Origin: Gammaproteobacteria bacterium
GTDB taxonomy: Bacteria; Pseudomonadota; Gammaproteobacteria; SZUA-229
Direction: 5' to 3'
DNA length: 44,575 nt
Assembly (NCBI GenBank): GCA_030595325.1
Contig: JAUVDN010000006.1
Coordinates: 1 to 44,575, forward strand
The position numbers were made by a program, and so were the translations under genes. Below are positions 19,361 to 31,496 of this stretch, one piece after another; the first letter of the stretch is position 1, and every line of letters starts with the position of its first letter. Below the pieces are notes generated by a model. It saw only the letters and a program-made list of their open reading frames with translations, did not search any database and had not been told where the DNA came from.

Positions 19361-20539
19361 ATGAATACAATCAGGACAGACTCTGCAAGGACCGCAGATC
19401 AAAACACCTCACTCATAAACTGGCTGACCCTGTCACACACTGCAGGTTTAGGCGCCACTACCTTTATTTCACTACTCAATCAGTTCGGCTCCCCTGAAGC
19501 GGTACTTAATGCCAGCAGGAAACAACTTTCCAGCATAATTATAAAAGCAGATGTCATTAACGCACTGTCGAAACAACAGGGTTTAACGCCATCTACTGAG
19601 ATCTCCGCCAAGATAAACAATGATCTTGAATGGAGCAGGCAAAACGACCATCACATTATTACCATACTTGATGACCGCTACCCGGAACAATTAAAACAGC
19701 TACCCGATGCGCCACCCATATTATATGTGAGGGGTGATCCGGACTATTTACAACAACCTCAACTTGCCATGGTCGGCACACGAAACCCGACTGCAGCCGG
19801 ACGCAATACCGCCAAAGACTTCGCCAGCCATTTATCCAGTGTCGGCATCACAATTACCAGCGGATTGGCCAGCGGCATCGATGGCGCCAGTCACGAAGGC
19901 GCGTTAACCGGTTTGGCAGGCACTATCGCTGTGGTCGCACATGGTCTCGATATCGTTTACCCGGCTAAACACCAGAATCTGGCACAACAAATCTGCGAGA
20001 ACGGCGCTGTTATTTCAGAAATGCCCATTGGCACACAACCGCTGCCAGGGCTATTTCCCCGTCGCAATCGACTCATCAGTGCGCTGTCGCTCGGCACTCT
20101 GGTTGTCGAAGCGGCTCTAAAAAGTGGTTCATTAATCACCGCTCGCTTAGCACTGGAACAAAATAAAGAAATTTTTGCTATCCCGGGATCCATCCACAAC
20201 CCCATGGCTAGAGGCTGTCACCAGCTCATCCGACAGGGCGCAAAACTAGTGGAATCTGCAGACGATATCCTTGAAGATTTGCCCATCACTGCAAAAACAA
20301 GCGCTTCATATCCACGAAAATCTGACGAAAATATCCACGAAAATCCAAAAGATATACACAAGACACTTGACCCGGATCACCAAAAACTGCTCAAATGCCT
20401 CGCTTATGAGCCTGCGAGCATCGATGAACTGGTCGTTAACAGTGATTTTAACGCCGCTGAAGTCGCATCCATGCTGCTTATTATGGAGCTCGAAGGAATT
20501 GTTGTCTGCCAGGATGGTCGATATACGAATGTTAGATAA
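19361..20539 (+). CDS. dprA: DNA processing protein DprA
   Basis: LAMVGTRNPTAAGRNTAKDFA, TSGLASGIDGASHEGAL, FPRRNRLISALSLGTLVVEA. Confidence 0.97.
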   Translation: MNTIRTDSARTADQNTSLINWLTLSHTAGLGATTFISLLNQFGSPEAVLNASRKQLSSIIIKADVINALSKQQGLTPSTEISAKINNDLEWSRQNDHHIITILDDRYPEQLKQLPDAPPILYVRGDPDYLQQPQLAMVGTRNPTAAGRNTAKDFASHLSSVGITITSGLASGIDGASHEGALTGLAGTIAVVAHGLDIVYPAKHQNLAQQICENGAVISEMPIGTQPLPGLFPRRNRLISALSLGTLVVEAALKSGSLITARLALEQNKEIFAIPGSIHNPMARGCHQLIRQGAKLVESADDILEDLPITAKTSASYPRKSDENIHENPKDIHKTLDPDHQKLLKCLAYEPASIDELVVNSDFNAAEVASMLLIMELEGIVVCQDGRYTNVR

Positions 20540-20598
20540 GAAGACCTGATGTCTAGTAGATGACAATCGTTAAGCCGTAAATACTAAGGTTATACTGA

Positions 20599-21093
20599 AT
20601 GATAATTAAGCAGTCTGTTGTTGATGTCCTGATGTTTCTTTTTGAACGTTATCTGGATGAAGAAGAGTTGAATGAAACCCGCCGTGTTACTGATAAACGC
20701 GACAGTATTCTGCTTCGTCTGGAAGAAATGGGCTTCCACAACAAAGATATAAATCAGGCTTTTGACTGGCTGGAAGATCTGGCAGACATCCCTGATAATC
20801 AGCAGATAAGCCCGCTAAAAGAGACCAGCAGCAGAATCTACAGCGAACAGGAAAAGAAATTAATTGGTATAGAAAGTATCGGCTTTTTACATTTTCTTGA
20901 ACAAACGAATATACTCACACCAGTTACACGTGAACTAATACTCGATCGTGTCGCTGCATTGGGGCACCCGCTGGACGCAGAACAACTTAAGTGGATCATC
21001 ATGATTGTACTACATGCCCGTCCAGGCGAAGAGGATACACTCGCCCTGCTGGAAAGTTTTATATTTGATGAAGTTACAGACCTTATTCAATAA
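20599..21093 (+). CDS. smg: DUF494 family protein Smg
   Basis: VVDVLMFLFERYLDEE, EEMGFHNKDINQAFDWL; located between dprA and topA. Confidence 0.93.
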   Translation: MIIKQSVVDVLMFLFERYLDEEELNETRRVTDKRDSILLRLEEMGFHNKDINQAFDWLEDLADIPDNQQISPLKETSSRIYSEQEKKLIGIESIGFLHFLEQTNILTPVTRELILDRVAALGHPLDAEQLKWIIMIVLHARPGEEDTLALLESFIFDEVTDLIQ

Positions 21094-21118
21094 CACCAAG
21101 AATTAGCTACAGGCACAC

Positions 21119-23653
21119 ATGAGCAAAAATCTCGTAATCGTAGAATCGCCAGCTAAGGCGAAAACTATCGAAAAATATTTAGGCAAAGACTTTAAAGTTC
21201 TTGCCTCATATGGTCACGTACGCGATCTAATACCTAAAGCTGATGCTATTGATACTAGCAACGACTTCAAGATGAAGTATCAAATCATCGAACGCAATGA
21301 AAAGCACGTTAATAAGATTATCCAGTTTCTTAAGAAAGCAGATACGCTCTATCTCGCAACTGACCAAGATCGCGAAGGAGAGGCGATTTCATGGCACTTG
21401 TATGAGCTGTTAAAAGATAAAGAATTATTAAAAGACAAAACCGTGCATCGCGTTGCCTTCAACGAAGTAACCAAACGCGCCATTCAGGAAGCGATCGACA
21501 ATCCTGGTGAACTATCGATGGATCTGATTAATGCGCAGCAGACTCGACGCGCACTGGATTATCTTGTTGGTTTCAACCTGTCACCACTGCTATGGAAAAA
21601 AGTGCAGCGTGGTTTATCAGCAGGACGTGTACAGAGTCCCGCATTACGCTTAATCGTAGAGCGCGAAGAAGCTATCGAAGCTTTTGATGCACAGGAATAC
21701 TGGACCATCGAAGCCGATGTCGCCAAAAGTAAACAGGATTTCATCGCTCGGCTGACTATCTATAACGATGAAAAAGTCATCGATAAACAGGTCTCTAAAA
21801 AAGGCAGCAAAGATAAAAACAACCCTGAAATACCTGAAGAAAAAACCAACTTCAGCTTCAAAGACGAAGCAACAGCAGGAGCGGCTAAAGACAATTTACT
21901 AGCCTTAGCCAACGGCAAATTATCTGTCAATAAAGTTGAGAAGAAAGAGAGCAAGCGTGAACCAAAAGCCCCTTTCACTACCTCGACCATGCAGCAGGAT
22001 GCCGCTAGCAAGCTTCGCTTTAGTGCTCAACGCACCATGCGTACTGCGCAAAATCTGTATGAAGGTATTGATATTGGCGGTGAAACCGTCGGTCTAATCA
22101 CCTACATGCGTACCGACTCACTTCATCTTGCTGATGAAGCCATCGCCGAGATACGCGGCTTGATTGAGTCTCGCTTTGGTAAAAACAATTTACCTGACGG
22201 CCCGCGCATCTTTAAAAATAAATCAAAAAATGCACAGGAAGCTCACGAGGCCATACGCCCGACATCTGTGCTACATACACCGGAAGCAATAAAAGACAAA
22301 CTTAAACCTGATCAGTTTGCACTTTATGAACTGATATGGAAACGCACTATGGCCTGCCAGATGATGCATGCCACATTAAACAATGTCAGCATACAACTTG
22401 GTTGTGGCGAGAATAATACATTCCGTGCCAGTGGCTCTACCATTAAAACACCTGGTTTCATGTCGGTATATATGGAAGGCAACGAAGAGAGCCGACTTGA
22501 TAAAGAAGCAGACAAGATGCTACCTGAACTGGTTGAAGGTGAAAAAATTGATCTACTGGAAATTCGTGATGAGCAGCATTTCACCCAGCCGCCGCCAAGA
22601 TTTACAGAAGCCAGTTTGATTAAAACGCTGGAAGAGTTCGGCATCGGCCGCCCTTCCACATACGCCAGTATTATTTCGACACTGGTCAACCGTAATTACG
22701 CCGAACTGGAAAGCCGTCGCTTCACACCGACAGATATCGGTCGCATCGTTAACCGTTTTCTCACCGATTACTTCACCAAATATGTCGACTATGAATTCAC
22801 TGCTGAACTCGAAGATGAATTAGATTGCATCGCACGCGGCGAACACGACTGGCTGCCATTACTCGAAAAATTCTGGTCACCGTTCATAGAAACTGTTGAT
22901 CACATCGAAGAAAACGTCAGCCGTGCTGATGTAGCCCAGTCACGCCACATCGGTACCGATGAAGAATCCGGCAAACCAATCTCTGTTCGCATGGGTCCTT
23001 ATGGTCCATTTGTACAGATCGGTGATAAAGACGATGAAGATAAGCCTCGTTTTGCCAGTTTACGTCCCGGCCAGAAAATGGCTGACATCACCATGGATGA
23101 TGTCTACTTCTTACTGCAGTTACCACGTGACTTAGGCGAGACACCAGAAGGCGAAGCCCTGTCGACAAACTATGGTCGCTTTGGACCTTACGTTAAATAC
23201 GCCAGCAAATTTGTCTCTATCAACAAAGAGTACCAGGAAAAGGATATCGACCCATACAACATCACCTTCGAACAGGCGATGGAACTGGTTACAGCCAAAA
23301 AAGAATTTGATGCCAACAAACACATCAAAGATTTTCCTGGCACAGATATAGAAGTACTGAATGGACGATGGGGACCATACATTACTGACGGCATGAAGAA
23401 TGCCAAAATCCCTAAAGATAAAGAGCCGGCCTCTTTAACTCAAAAAGAATGCGAAGAATTACTTGCAGCAGCGCCATTCCGACGTGGCAAAAAGAAAAAA
23501 GTGGCAAAGAAAAAGGTTGTTAAGAAAAAGGCTGCCGCAAAGAAAAAAACAAGCAAGAAAAAAGCCGTTAAGAAAAAAACGGCTAAAAAGAAAACCACTA
23601 AAACAACAGGCACCAAGAAAAAGGCCGTAAAGAAAAAAACTGCTGACGACTAA
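21119..23653 (+). CDS. topA: DNA topoisomerase I with lysine-rich C-terminal tail
   Basis: KNLVIVESPAKAKTIEKYLG, TDQDREGEAISWHL, LITYMRTDS, GIGRPSTYASII; KKKAVKKK repeats at the C-terminus. Confidence 0.98.
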   Translation: MSKNLVIVESPAKAKTIEKYLGKDFKVLASYGHVRDLIPKADAIDTSNDFKMKYQIIERNEKHVNKIIQFLKKADTLYLATDQDREGEAISWHLYELLKDKELLKDKTVHRVAFNEVTKRAIQEAIDNPGELSMDLINAQQTRRALDYLVGFNLSPLLWKKVQRGLSAGRVQSPALRLIVEREEAIEAFDAQEYWTIEADVAKSKQDFIARLTIYNDEKVIDKQVSKKGSKDKNNPEIPEEKTNFSFKDEATAGAAKDNLLALANGKLSVNKVEKKESKREPKAPFTTSTMQQDAASKLRFSAQRTMRTAQNLYEGIDIGGETVGLITYMRTDSLHLADEAIAEIRGLIESRFGKNNLPDGPRIFKNKSKNAQEAHEAIRPTSVLHTPEAIKDKLKPDQFALYELIWKRTMACQMMHATLNNVSIQLGCGENNTFRASGSTIKTPGFMSVYMEGNEESRLDKEADKMLPELVEGEKIDLLEIRDEQHFTQPPPRFTEASLIKTLEEFGIGRPSTYASIISTLVNRNYAELESRRFTPTDIGRIVNRFLTDYFTKYVDYEFTAELEDELDCIARGEHDWLPLLEKFWSPFIETVDHIEENVSRADVAQSRHIGTDEESGKPISVRMGPYGPFVQIGDKDDEDKPRFASLRPGQKMADITMDDVYFLLQLPRDLGETPEGEALSTNYGRFGPYVKYASKFVSINKEYQEKDIDPYNITFEQAMELVTAKKEFDANKHIKDFPGTDIEVLNGRWGPYITDGMKNAKIPKDKEPASLTQKECEELLAAAPFRRGKKKKVAKKKVVKKKAAAKKKTSKKKAVKKKTAKKKTTKTTGTKKKAVKKKTADD

Positions 23654-23659
23654 CACACC

Positions 23660-25142
<1,483 letters not shown>

Positions 25143-25186
25143 ATTGGCTGACTCATCTTTTTATAAGCACCATCTATTAACATCAT

Positions 25187-27766
25187 TCAATCTGCAATAA
25201 ATTTTTTCTGTTGAAATTTTACAACATTGCCATTAGGTAATTCGTCTAACGGTATAGAGATATAGTTACCCTGAACTTTATCGACACCACAAATTTTCAA
25301 CAAACGAACGATTTCTGGACTTTCCACATACTCAGCAACAGTATAACGACCTAAAGAATGCGCCACATCATTCATCGCTGTTACGATTGCACGGTCAGTT
25401 GCACCCCGTGCCATGCTACGTACAAACTGACCATCGATCTTCACATAGTCGGTTGGTAAATTCTTTAACTGAGAGAAAGAACAGAAACCTGAACCAAAGT
25501 CATCAAGTGAGAATCGGCAACCAATTTTTCGCAGCTCATTAATAAAATCATTTGCCTGCTCAAGATTTGCAATGGCACATGTTTCAGTCACTTCAAATGT
25601 CAGTGAACTAGGCGCCACATTATATTTATCTATCAATGATTTTATAATATCAAGCGTCTCATCGCTATCAACCGTGTTGCCACATATGTTAATCGATAAG
25701 CGAACATTGCTGCCTGACTGCCCGGTAGCAATCATCGCCTGTAGAGCATGATCCAATACCCACATATCAATATCTGTCATCATATTGAAACGTTCTGCTG
25801 TTGGAATAAAACTATCAGGATAGTTGAGCACACCATTCTCATCAACCATTCTGACCAGAACTTCATAACTATATATTTTGTCAACCTCACTCAGATGTCT
25901 CCGCCACAGAGCTCCGTCTTGCGCAGGAAGATTGACAAGATCAACATCCTTCATCTGCATAATAGGCTGATAATGCAATACAAATTTATCATTTTCCAAT
26001 GCTTCCCTGATGCGCACAGACCAACCTAACTCCTTGCCCATGCTGTTATGCTCATCACTGGTTTTCTCATAGATATGAGTCTGGTTTCGACCCATTCGTT
26101 TTGATATATGACAGGCAATATCTGCGTTCGCCATAATATCACCCGCAGTTAGATCATCTATATCCATCATTGCAACACCAAAGCTGGCATTTACATGATA
26201 CGATTTCTCCTCATGCTGTACCCGCAATCCTGACAGTGCTATCCTTATTTCATCGGCTATATCTATCGCTTGAGTATCATCAACATTTTTTAAAATTATC
26301 GCAAACTCATCGCCACCGATTCGCGCCGCAATATCTTGGCGTCTAATATGTTTACTTATTTCACGACTGAGGTCGACTAATAATTTATCACCAACTTCAT
26401 GACCTGCAGTATCATTAACATATTTGAATCGATCAAGATCCATATACACGACTGCACTCATAACACCTGTACGACTTGCGGCACTTAATTCTTTCTCAAG
26501 ATCAGCTTCGAAATAACGACGGTTAAATAAACCGGTCAGGTGATCGTGGGTTGCCTGCCAGCGTAACTTCTCTTCCATCATCTTACGCTCAGAGATATCT
26601 CTAAAAGCAATAACAGAACCTTCCTGCTTACCGTTTACTGATAGTGGGAACAACGTGCAATCAACAGGAATTTCCTTACCACTCTGATGTTTGAATACCG
26701 TTTCCCATCCCTTAAGTTTCTCACCTGAATAATAGGCCTCTCTCAGCAGATCTTTATTTTCACTCTGGTGTTCCAGATGAAAAGCTTCGTTCGCACCCAC
26801 GCCTAATAAAGGCTTTACATCATGCAGGCCCAGCACTTTTAATGCCGCCGGATTCATAAATGTTATGCGGCTATTTTTATCTACACCGTAAACACCTTCA
26901 CCAACCGACTCAAGAATTGCAGCTAGATTTTCACGTTGTTTTTCGATTGATCGCTGCACTTCGATAAAGCGACGCATACCTGATATGCGCGCTAAAAATA
27001 ATTCTTCTGCTTCATTCTTGAATATACATTCGATTGCACCAGCTTGCAGACAATCACGTATAACAGAATCAAGGTAGGTACCGGTGATTACCGCCGTTCT
27101 GATATCTTCTGTTAGTGGGTTATCACGTAGCTTCTGACACAGCACATAACCGTTGTGTTCGGGCATAAAGTAATCAACAATAGCTATATCAACTGGTTGT
27201 GCAAGTGCAATTTCATAAGCTTCGTTAACAGAATTCGCTATTGTTACATCATAGTTATTGCGTTCAAGCAGCCGCTGATAATAAACACGGATACTTTTTG
27301 AATCATCAACAAATAAAACACGTGTCTGCCTTGCATCTCTGTAGGAAGCACGCTGTTCGATAACAGGTTCTTTACTTTCGGGATTTAACATCACCTCTAA
27401 AGACAAGACCATTTCCGGATAATTTTCCCAGGGCACCAATGCTGTGGATTGGCGGGTGCTCATCCAGTTCAGTAACTCAGGTTCAGCATCGTTTGATAGC
27501 AGCAGCACAGGAACCTCACTATAAGGTTCACGATCCAGGATAACCAGCAGATGCTTGGATTTATCGAAATGTTCGTAATTTGGCCAACCGACAAGGATTG
27601 CATGAAGCTGCTGTTCATTTGTCTGCAACAGCTCACTGGCAGAAATGAAATCATTCACAACGACAATTTCATAACCCTGCTTCTCAATGGTCTTGCCAAG
27701 CATATACCGTAAGGTTGCCGATTCTTCTACAATCAGAATACGTTGCTTAGTAGCAATATCAGACAT
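25187..27766 (-). CDS. Receiver-receiver-PAS-GGDEF-EAL cyclic-di-GMP signalling protein
   Basis: REC VLFVDDSKSIRVYYQ...DIAIVDYFMP; PAS; RIGGDEFAIIL; EAL-type domain with EVL motif and DDFGSGFCSFSQLKNLPTDYVKIDG. Confidence 0.95.
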   Translation of the reverse strand: MSDIATKQRILIVEESATLRYMLGKTIEKQGYEIVVVNDFISASELLQTNEQQLHAILVGWPNYEHFDKSKHLLVILDREPYSEVPVLLLSNDAEPELLNWMSTRQSTALVPWENYPEMVLSLEVMLNPESKEPVIEQRASYRDARQTRVLFVDDSKSIRVYYQRLLERNNYDVTIANSVNEAYEIALAQPVDIAIVDYFMPEHNGYVLCQKLRDNPLTEDIRTAVITGTYLDSVIRDCLQAGAIECIFKNEAEELFLARISGMRRFIEVQRSIEKQRENLAAILESVGEGVYGVDKNSRITFMNPAALKVLGLHDVKPLLGVGANEAFHLEHQSENKDLLREAYYSGEKLKGWETVFKHQSGKEIPVDCTLFPLSVNGKQEGSVIAFRDISERKMMEEKLRWQATHDHLTGLFNRRYFEADLEKELSAASRTGVMSAVVYMDLDRFKYVNDTAGHEVGDKLLVDLSREISKHIRRQDIAARIGGDEFAIILKNVDDTQAIDIADEIRIALSGLRVQHEEKSYHVNASFGVAMMDIDDLTAGDIMANADIACHISKRMGRNQTHIYEKTSDEHNSMGKELGWSVRIREALENDKFVLHYQPIMQMKDVDLVNLPAQDGALWRRHLSEVDKIYSYEVLVRMVDENGVLNYPDSFIPTAERFNMMTDIDMWVLDHALQAMIATGQSGSNVRLSINICGNTVDSDETLDIIKSLIDKYNVAPSSLTFEVTETCAIANLEQANDFINELRKIGCRFSLDDFGSGFCSFSQLKNLPTDYVKIDGQFVRSMARGATDRAIVTAMNDVAHSLGRYTVAEYVESPEIVRLLKICGVDKVQGNYISIPLDELPNGNVVKFQQKKFIAD

Positions 27767-27951
27767 GCAATATTCCCCAAAAACTTTATGAGCAATCCGT
27801 AAGAATTGCGGTATGGTCGAGGTACTTAACAGATAATATAGATGTTATTTACTGTTTAAGACCTGAATTTGGTCACATTTTTATAAGATAAATATAGCAA
27901 TTTAAGACGAAAAATCCAGTAATCTCCGCTTATCTGACGATATGATTACAA

Positions 27952-27988
27952 AAAAAGCCGGTACAGAAGAATTCTGAGCCGGCTTTTT
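27952..27988 (-). terminator. Intrinsic terminator downstream of the hvfA-like gene
   Basis: AAAAAGCCGG...CCGGCTTTTT inverted repeat, bidirectional in form. Confidence 0.8.
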
Positions 27989-28040
27989 ACTATACCCCTT
28001 CCAGGAAAGGGCTAAAAGAGGGTGAATAAGTACTTAAAAA

Positions 28041-28304
28041 CTACTTTTCACCCTCGCCACATTTACCTTCACCACACTTGGCTTCCTTGGCCTTATCGCC
28101 TCCGCACTTGCCTTCACCACATTTAGCTTCTTTGGCCTTATCGCCGCCACATTTGCCTTCACCACATATGCCTTCAGACATTGCAACATTATAACCACCA
28201 CTTAATTCCTGCATACCAAATGGGTTTTCAGCTGCCATTACATTGCTCGCTGCAAATGTAGCGACGATGGCCGCGCTAGCTGCGACAGTTGTTAATTTTT
28301 TCAT
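28041..28304 (-). CDS. HvfA/bufferin-like EGKCG-repeat putative RiPP metallophore precursor
   Basis: Signal peptide MKKLTTVAASAAIVATFAASNVMA, then AENPFGMQELSGGY and repeated GEGKCGGDKAKEAKC. Confidence 0.85.
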   Translation of the reverse strand: MKKLTTVAASAAIVATFAASNVMAAENPFGMQELSGGYNVAMSEGICGEGKCGGDKAKEAKCGEGKCGGDKAKEAKCGEGKCGEGEK

Positions 28305-28352
28305 AGTACTGTTCTCCTTAATTTATAAAATCAGTTGTTTTTTACCACACTC

Positions 28353-28376
28353 ATATCAATAGATTTCTATTGATAT
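28353..28376. promoter_or_regulatory. Perfect 10-bp inverted repeat upstream of the hvfA-like gene
   Basis: ATATCAATAG-attt-CTATTGATAT, about 50 bp upstream of the ATG at 28304. Confidence 0.6.
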
Positions 28377-28467
28377 TAATAATGGTTAACGCATTTGAAG
28401 GGCCACTGTCTAAAAAGTTCAACTGCACACAAATTTTTAGACCGATTTTATATTCACGGCAGGATAA

Positions 28468-28962
28468 TTATTTCATACCCAGTTCTATAGCTGCAATCAC
28501 TTCAGATTCAATCGTCATCAAAAGATCTTTAGCTGGGCTACTTTGTGCGTTAATAGCAGGGCGGTTGAATAACACCGTTGTTTTGCCATCACGCTCGATT
28601 AAAGTGATATGCAGCGGGCAAAAACCCAGCATATCAGGATCCAGGTTACTCACTTTGTTGGCATACCAACCATTACAGAAGATCATACTTCTAATTTCTG
28701 ACAGTTGATTCTGGTTGTATCCCTCTCCCCATTTATCAGAAAAACGTGCCAGATTGGCTCCAATATCTGGCTCAAAAACAACAAAAAAACGCGTATCTTC
28801 CAGACTTTTATAAAGCTTATCGTATACAACAGACACCGGTTTATTCACTGTCTGCTGATAAACTGCGGGATTAACAACCGGTTCACTTTCCGCATTCACC
28901 AATATCGGACATAGCATTAGCAATATCAGCACAAACCCAGTTTTTACATTTTTCTCGCTCAA
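28468..28962 (-). CDS. DUF302-like exported protein
   Basis: Signal-like N-terminus; VSVVYDKLYKSLEDTRFFVVFEPDIGANLARF, FCNGWYANKVSNLDPDMLGFCPLHITLIERDGKTTV. Confidence 0.7.
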   Translation of the reverse strand: MSEKNVKTGFVLILLMLCPILVNAESEPVVNPAVYQQTVNKPVSVVYDKLYKSLEDTRFFVVFEPDIGANLARFSDKWGEGYNQNQLSEIRSMIFCNGWYANKVSNLDPDMLGFCPLHITLIERDGKTTVLFNRPAINAQSSPAKDLLMTIESEVIAAIELGMK

Positions 28963-29107
28963 ATTTAACTAATTATTTATTATGTCTTTGTTATTATTCT
29001 TGGAAAAATGACAAAACCTCAGACACCAACCCATGACATCTAACAATGGCATCAGACATTTAGCCTGTTACAATACAATAAATTTCGATTTATTGTGGAG
29101 CAAGTAA

Positions 29108-30115
<1,008 letters not shown>

Positions 30116-30133
30116 ATATAAAAATACAACCTT

Positions 30134-30976
30134 ATGACATCAGACAACATTGACCGCTACGCTGTTTTTGGCAACCCTGTCGAGCACAGCAAGTCACCAC
30201 AGATTCACGCCATGTTTGCCAAGCAAACCGGGCAGACATTAGTTTATACAGCAGAACTAGCCGAACTTAATCAGTTTGAACCAGCGGTAAAAGCTTTCAT
30301 TGCACACAATGGTAAAGGCTTGAACATCACAGTTCCATTTAAGCAGGATGCATGGTCAATCGCAGCCAAACACAGTGACCGTGCGGCGCGTGCTGGCGCA
30401 GTAAACACCTTAGCATTACAACCTGATGGTAGTTTGTTCGGCGATACTACTGATGGCGTTGGGCTGGTTCGAGACTTAATGCAAAACCATCACGTTCAAC
30501 TGCAGGATAAAAATATTTTAATCATTGGCGCAGGCGGCGCAGTTCGCGGTGTACTTGAAGCCATCCTTGATCAACAGCCTGCCTCATTAATAATCAGCAA
30601 TCGGACTAAAGAAAAAGCGACGCAACTAGCGGAAGATTTTTTCAATCTGGGTAATATTTCTGGTTGCGGGCTAGACGAGATACGTGACACCCGTTTTGAT
30701 ATTGTGATTAATGGCACATCAGCCAGCCTAAAAGGTGACCTGCCACCACTACCCGAAACTATCTTTGCCGAAGCCAGCTGCAGTTACGACATGATGTATG
30801 CCGCACAGGCGACACCCTTCATGCAGTGGTCTTCAGACAATGGCGCAAAAATAATACTGGATGGTTTGGGCATGCTGGTCGAGCAGGCTGCCGAATCTTT
30901 TTATATCTGGCGTGATGTAAAACCAGAAACTAAAAATGTTATTACACACATCAGAAATCTCCTCACAAAATCATAA
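30134..30976 (+). CDS. aroE: Shikimate dehydrogenase
   Basis: YAVFGNPVEHSKSPQIHAMFA, GLNITVPFKQDA, ILIIGAGGAVRGVL. Confidence 0.97.
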   Translation: MTSDNIDRYAVFGNPVEHSKSPQIHAMFAKQTGQTLVYTAELAELNQFEPAVKAFIAHNGKGLNITVPFKQDAWSIAAKHSDRAARAGAVNTLALQPDGSLFGDTTDGVGLVRDLMQNHHVQLQDKNILIIGAGGAVRGVLEAILDQQPASLIISNRTKEKATQLAEDFFNLGNISGCGLDEIRDTRFDIVINGTSASLKGDLPPLPETIFAEASCSYDMMYAAQATPFMQWSSDNGAKIILDGLGMLVEQAAESFYIWRDVKPETKNVITHIRNLLTKS

Positions 30977-31087
30977 GGCTTTTGGATACCAACCAATCGT
31001 TGTCTGTTTTCGCCGAGAACGGACATTCAGTATTGCGCGGAATGATTCTCGTTTGTCACCGACCCCTTTTATTTGGATTTTATTTTT

Positions 31088-31174
31088 CTTTGTACAAATT
31101 TGTTCGCTTTTAGTGACGTTCCGCCAAGGTCACCTATGTGGTGTTCTGAAGCATTGAGGAAGAAACCCTCAATA
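31088..31174. repeat. Imperfect direct repeat flanking the TA module, copy A
   Basis: Shares CTTTGTA, TTTGTTCGCTTTTAGT, CCAAGGTC, TGTGGTGT and ATTGAGG-AGAAACC with 31929-32015 without gaps. Confidence 0.8.
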
Positions 31175-31208
31175 CTTTTTAAGAGAGAATGAAAACGCTA
31201 GTTAGATA

Positions 31209-31496
31209 TTAGTGACTTAGTGCTTTAAGCACCGCTTTTGGTTCTTTGGCTACTACGTTTAATAAAACCAAGGCCGGCCCTTGAGGTGTTCGGTCACCAC
31301 GTTCCCAGTGGCGAAGTGTACTAACGCTTATACCAAATGCTGAGGCGAATTCATTTTGGGACATACCTATCTGAGCTCGAATGTTTTTTACATCTACAGG
31401 TGTGAATTCATGCACCACTGCTTTTCCTTTTTTTCCTTTTGAAAACTCTAGAGCTTCATCAAGGCCTTGTTTGATACTATCAAATGCTTTACTCAT
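31209..31496 (-). CDS. Xre-family (HigA/NadS-like) antitoxin
   Basis: DVKNIRAQIGMSQNEFASAFGISVSTLRHWERGDRTPQGPALVLL helix-turn-helix. Confidence 0.88.
   Translation of the reverse strand: MSKAFDSIKQGLDEALEFSKGKKGKAVVHEFTPVDVKNIRAQIGMSQNEFASAFGISVSTLRHWERGDRTPQGPALVLLNVVAKEPKAVLKALSH

Noticed and set aside
23480-23653. Lysine-rich repeats at the end of topA as a separate novel element
   Set aside because: In frame with topA; such basic tails are known in bacterial topoisomerase I, so it is only noted in the CDS
28041-28304. CRISPR-like or minisatellite interpretation of the 45-bp repeats
   Set aside because: Repeats are in frame, encode the GEGKCGGDKAKEAKC peptide and sit behind a signal peptide, so coding is the better explanation
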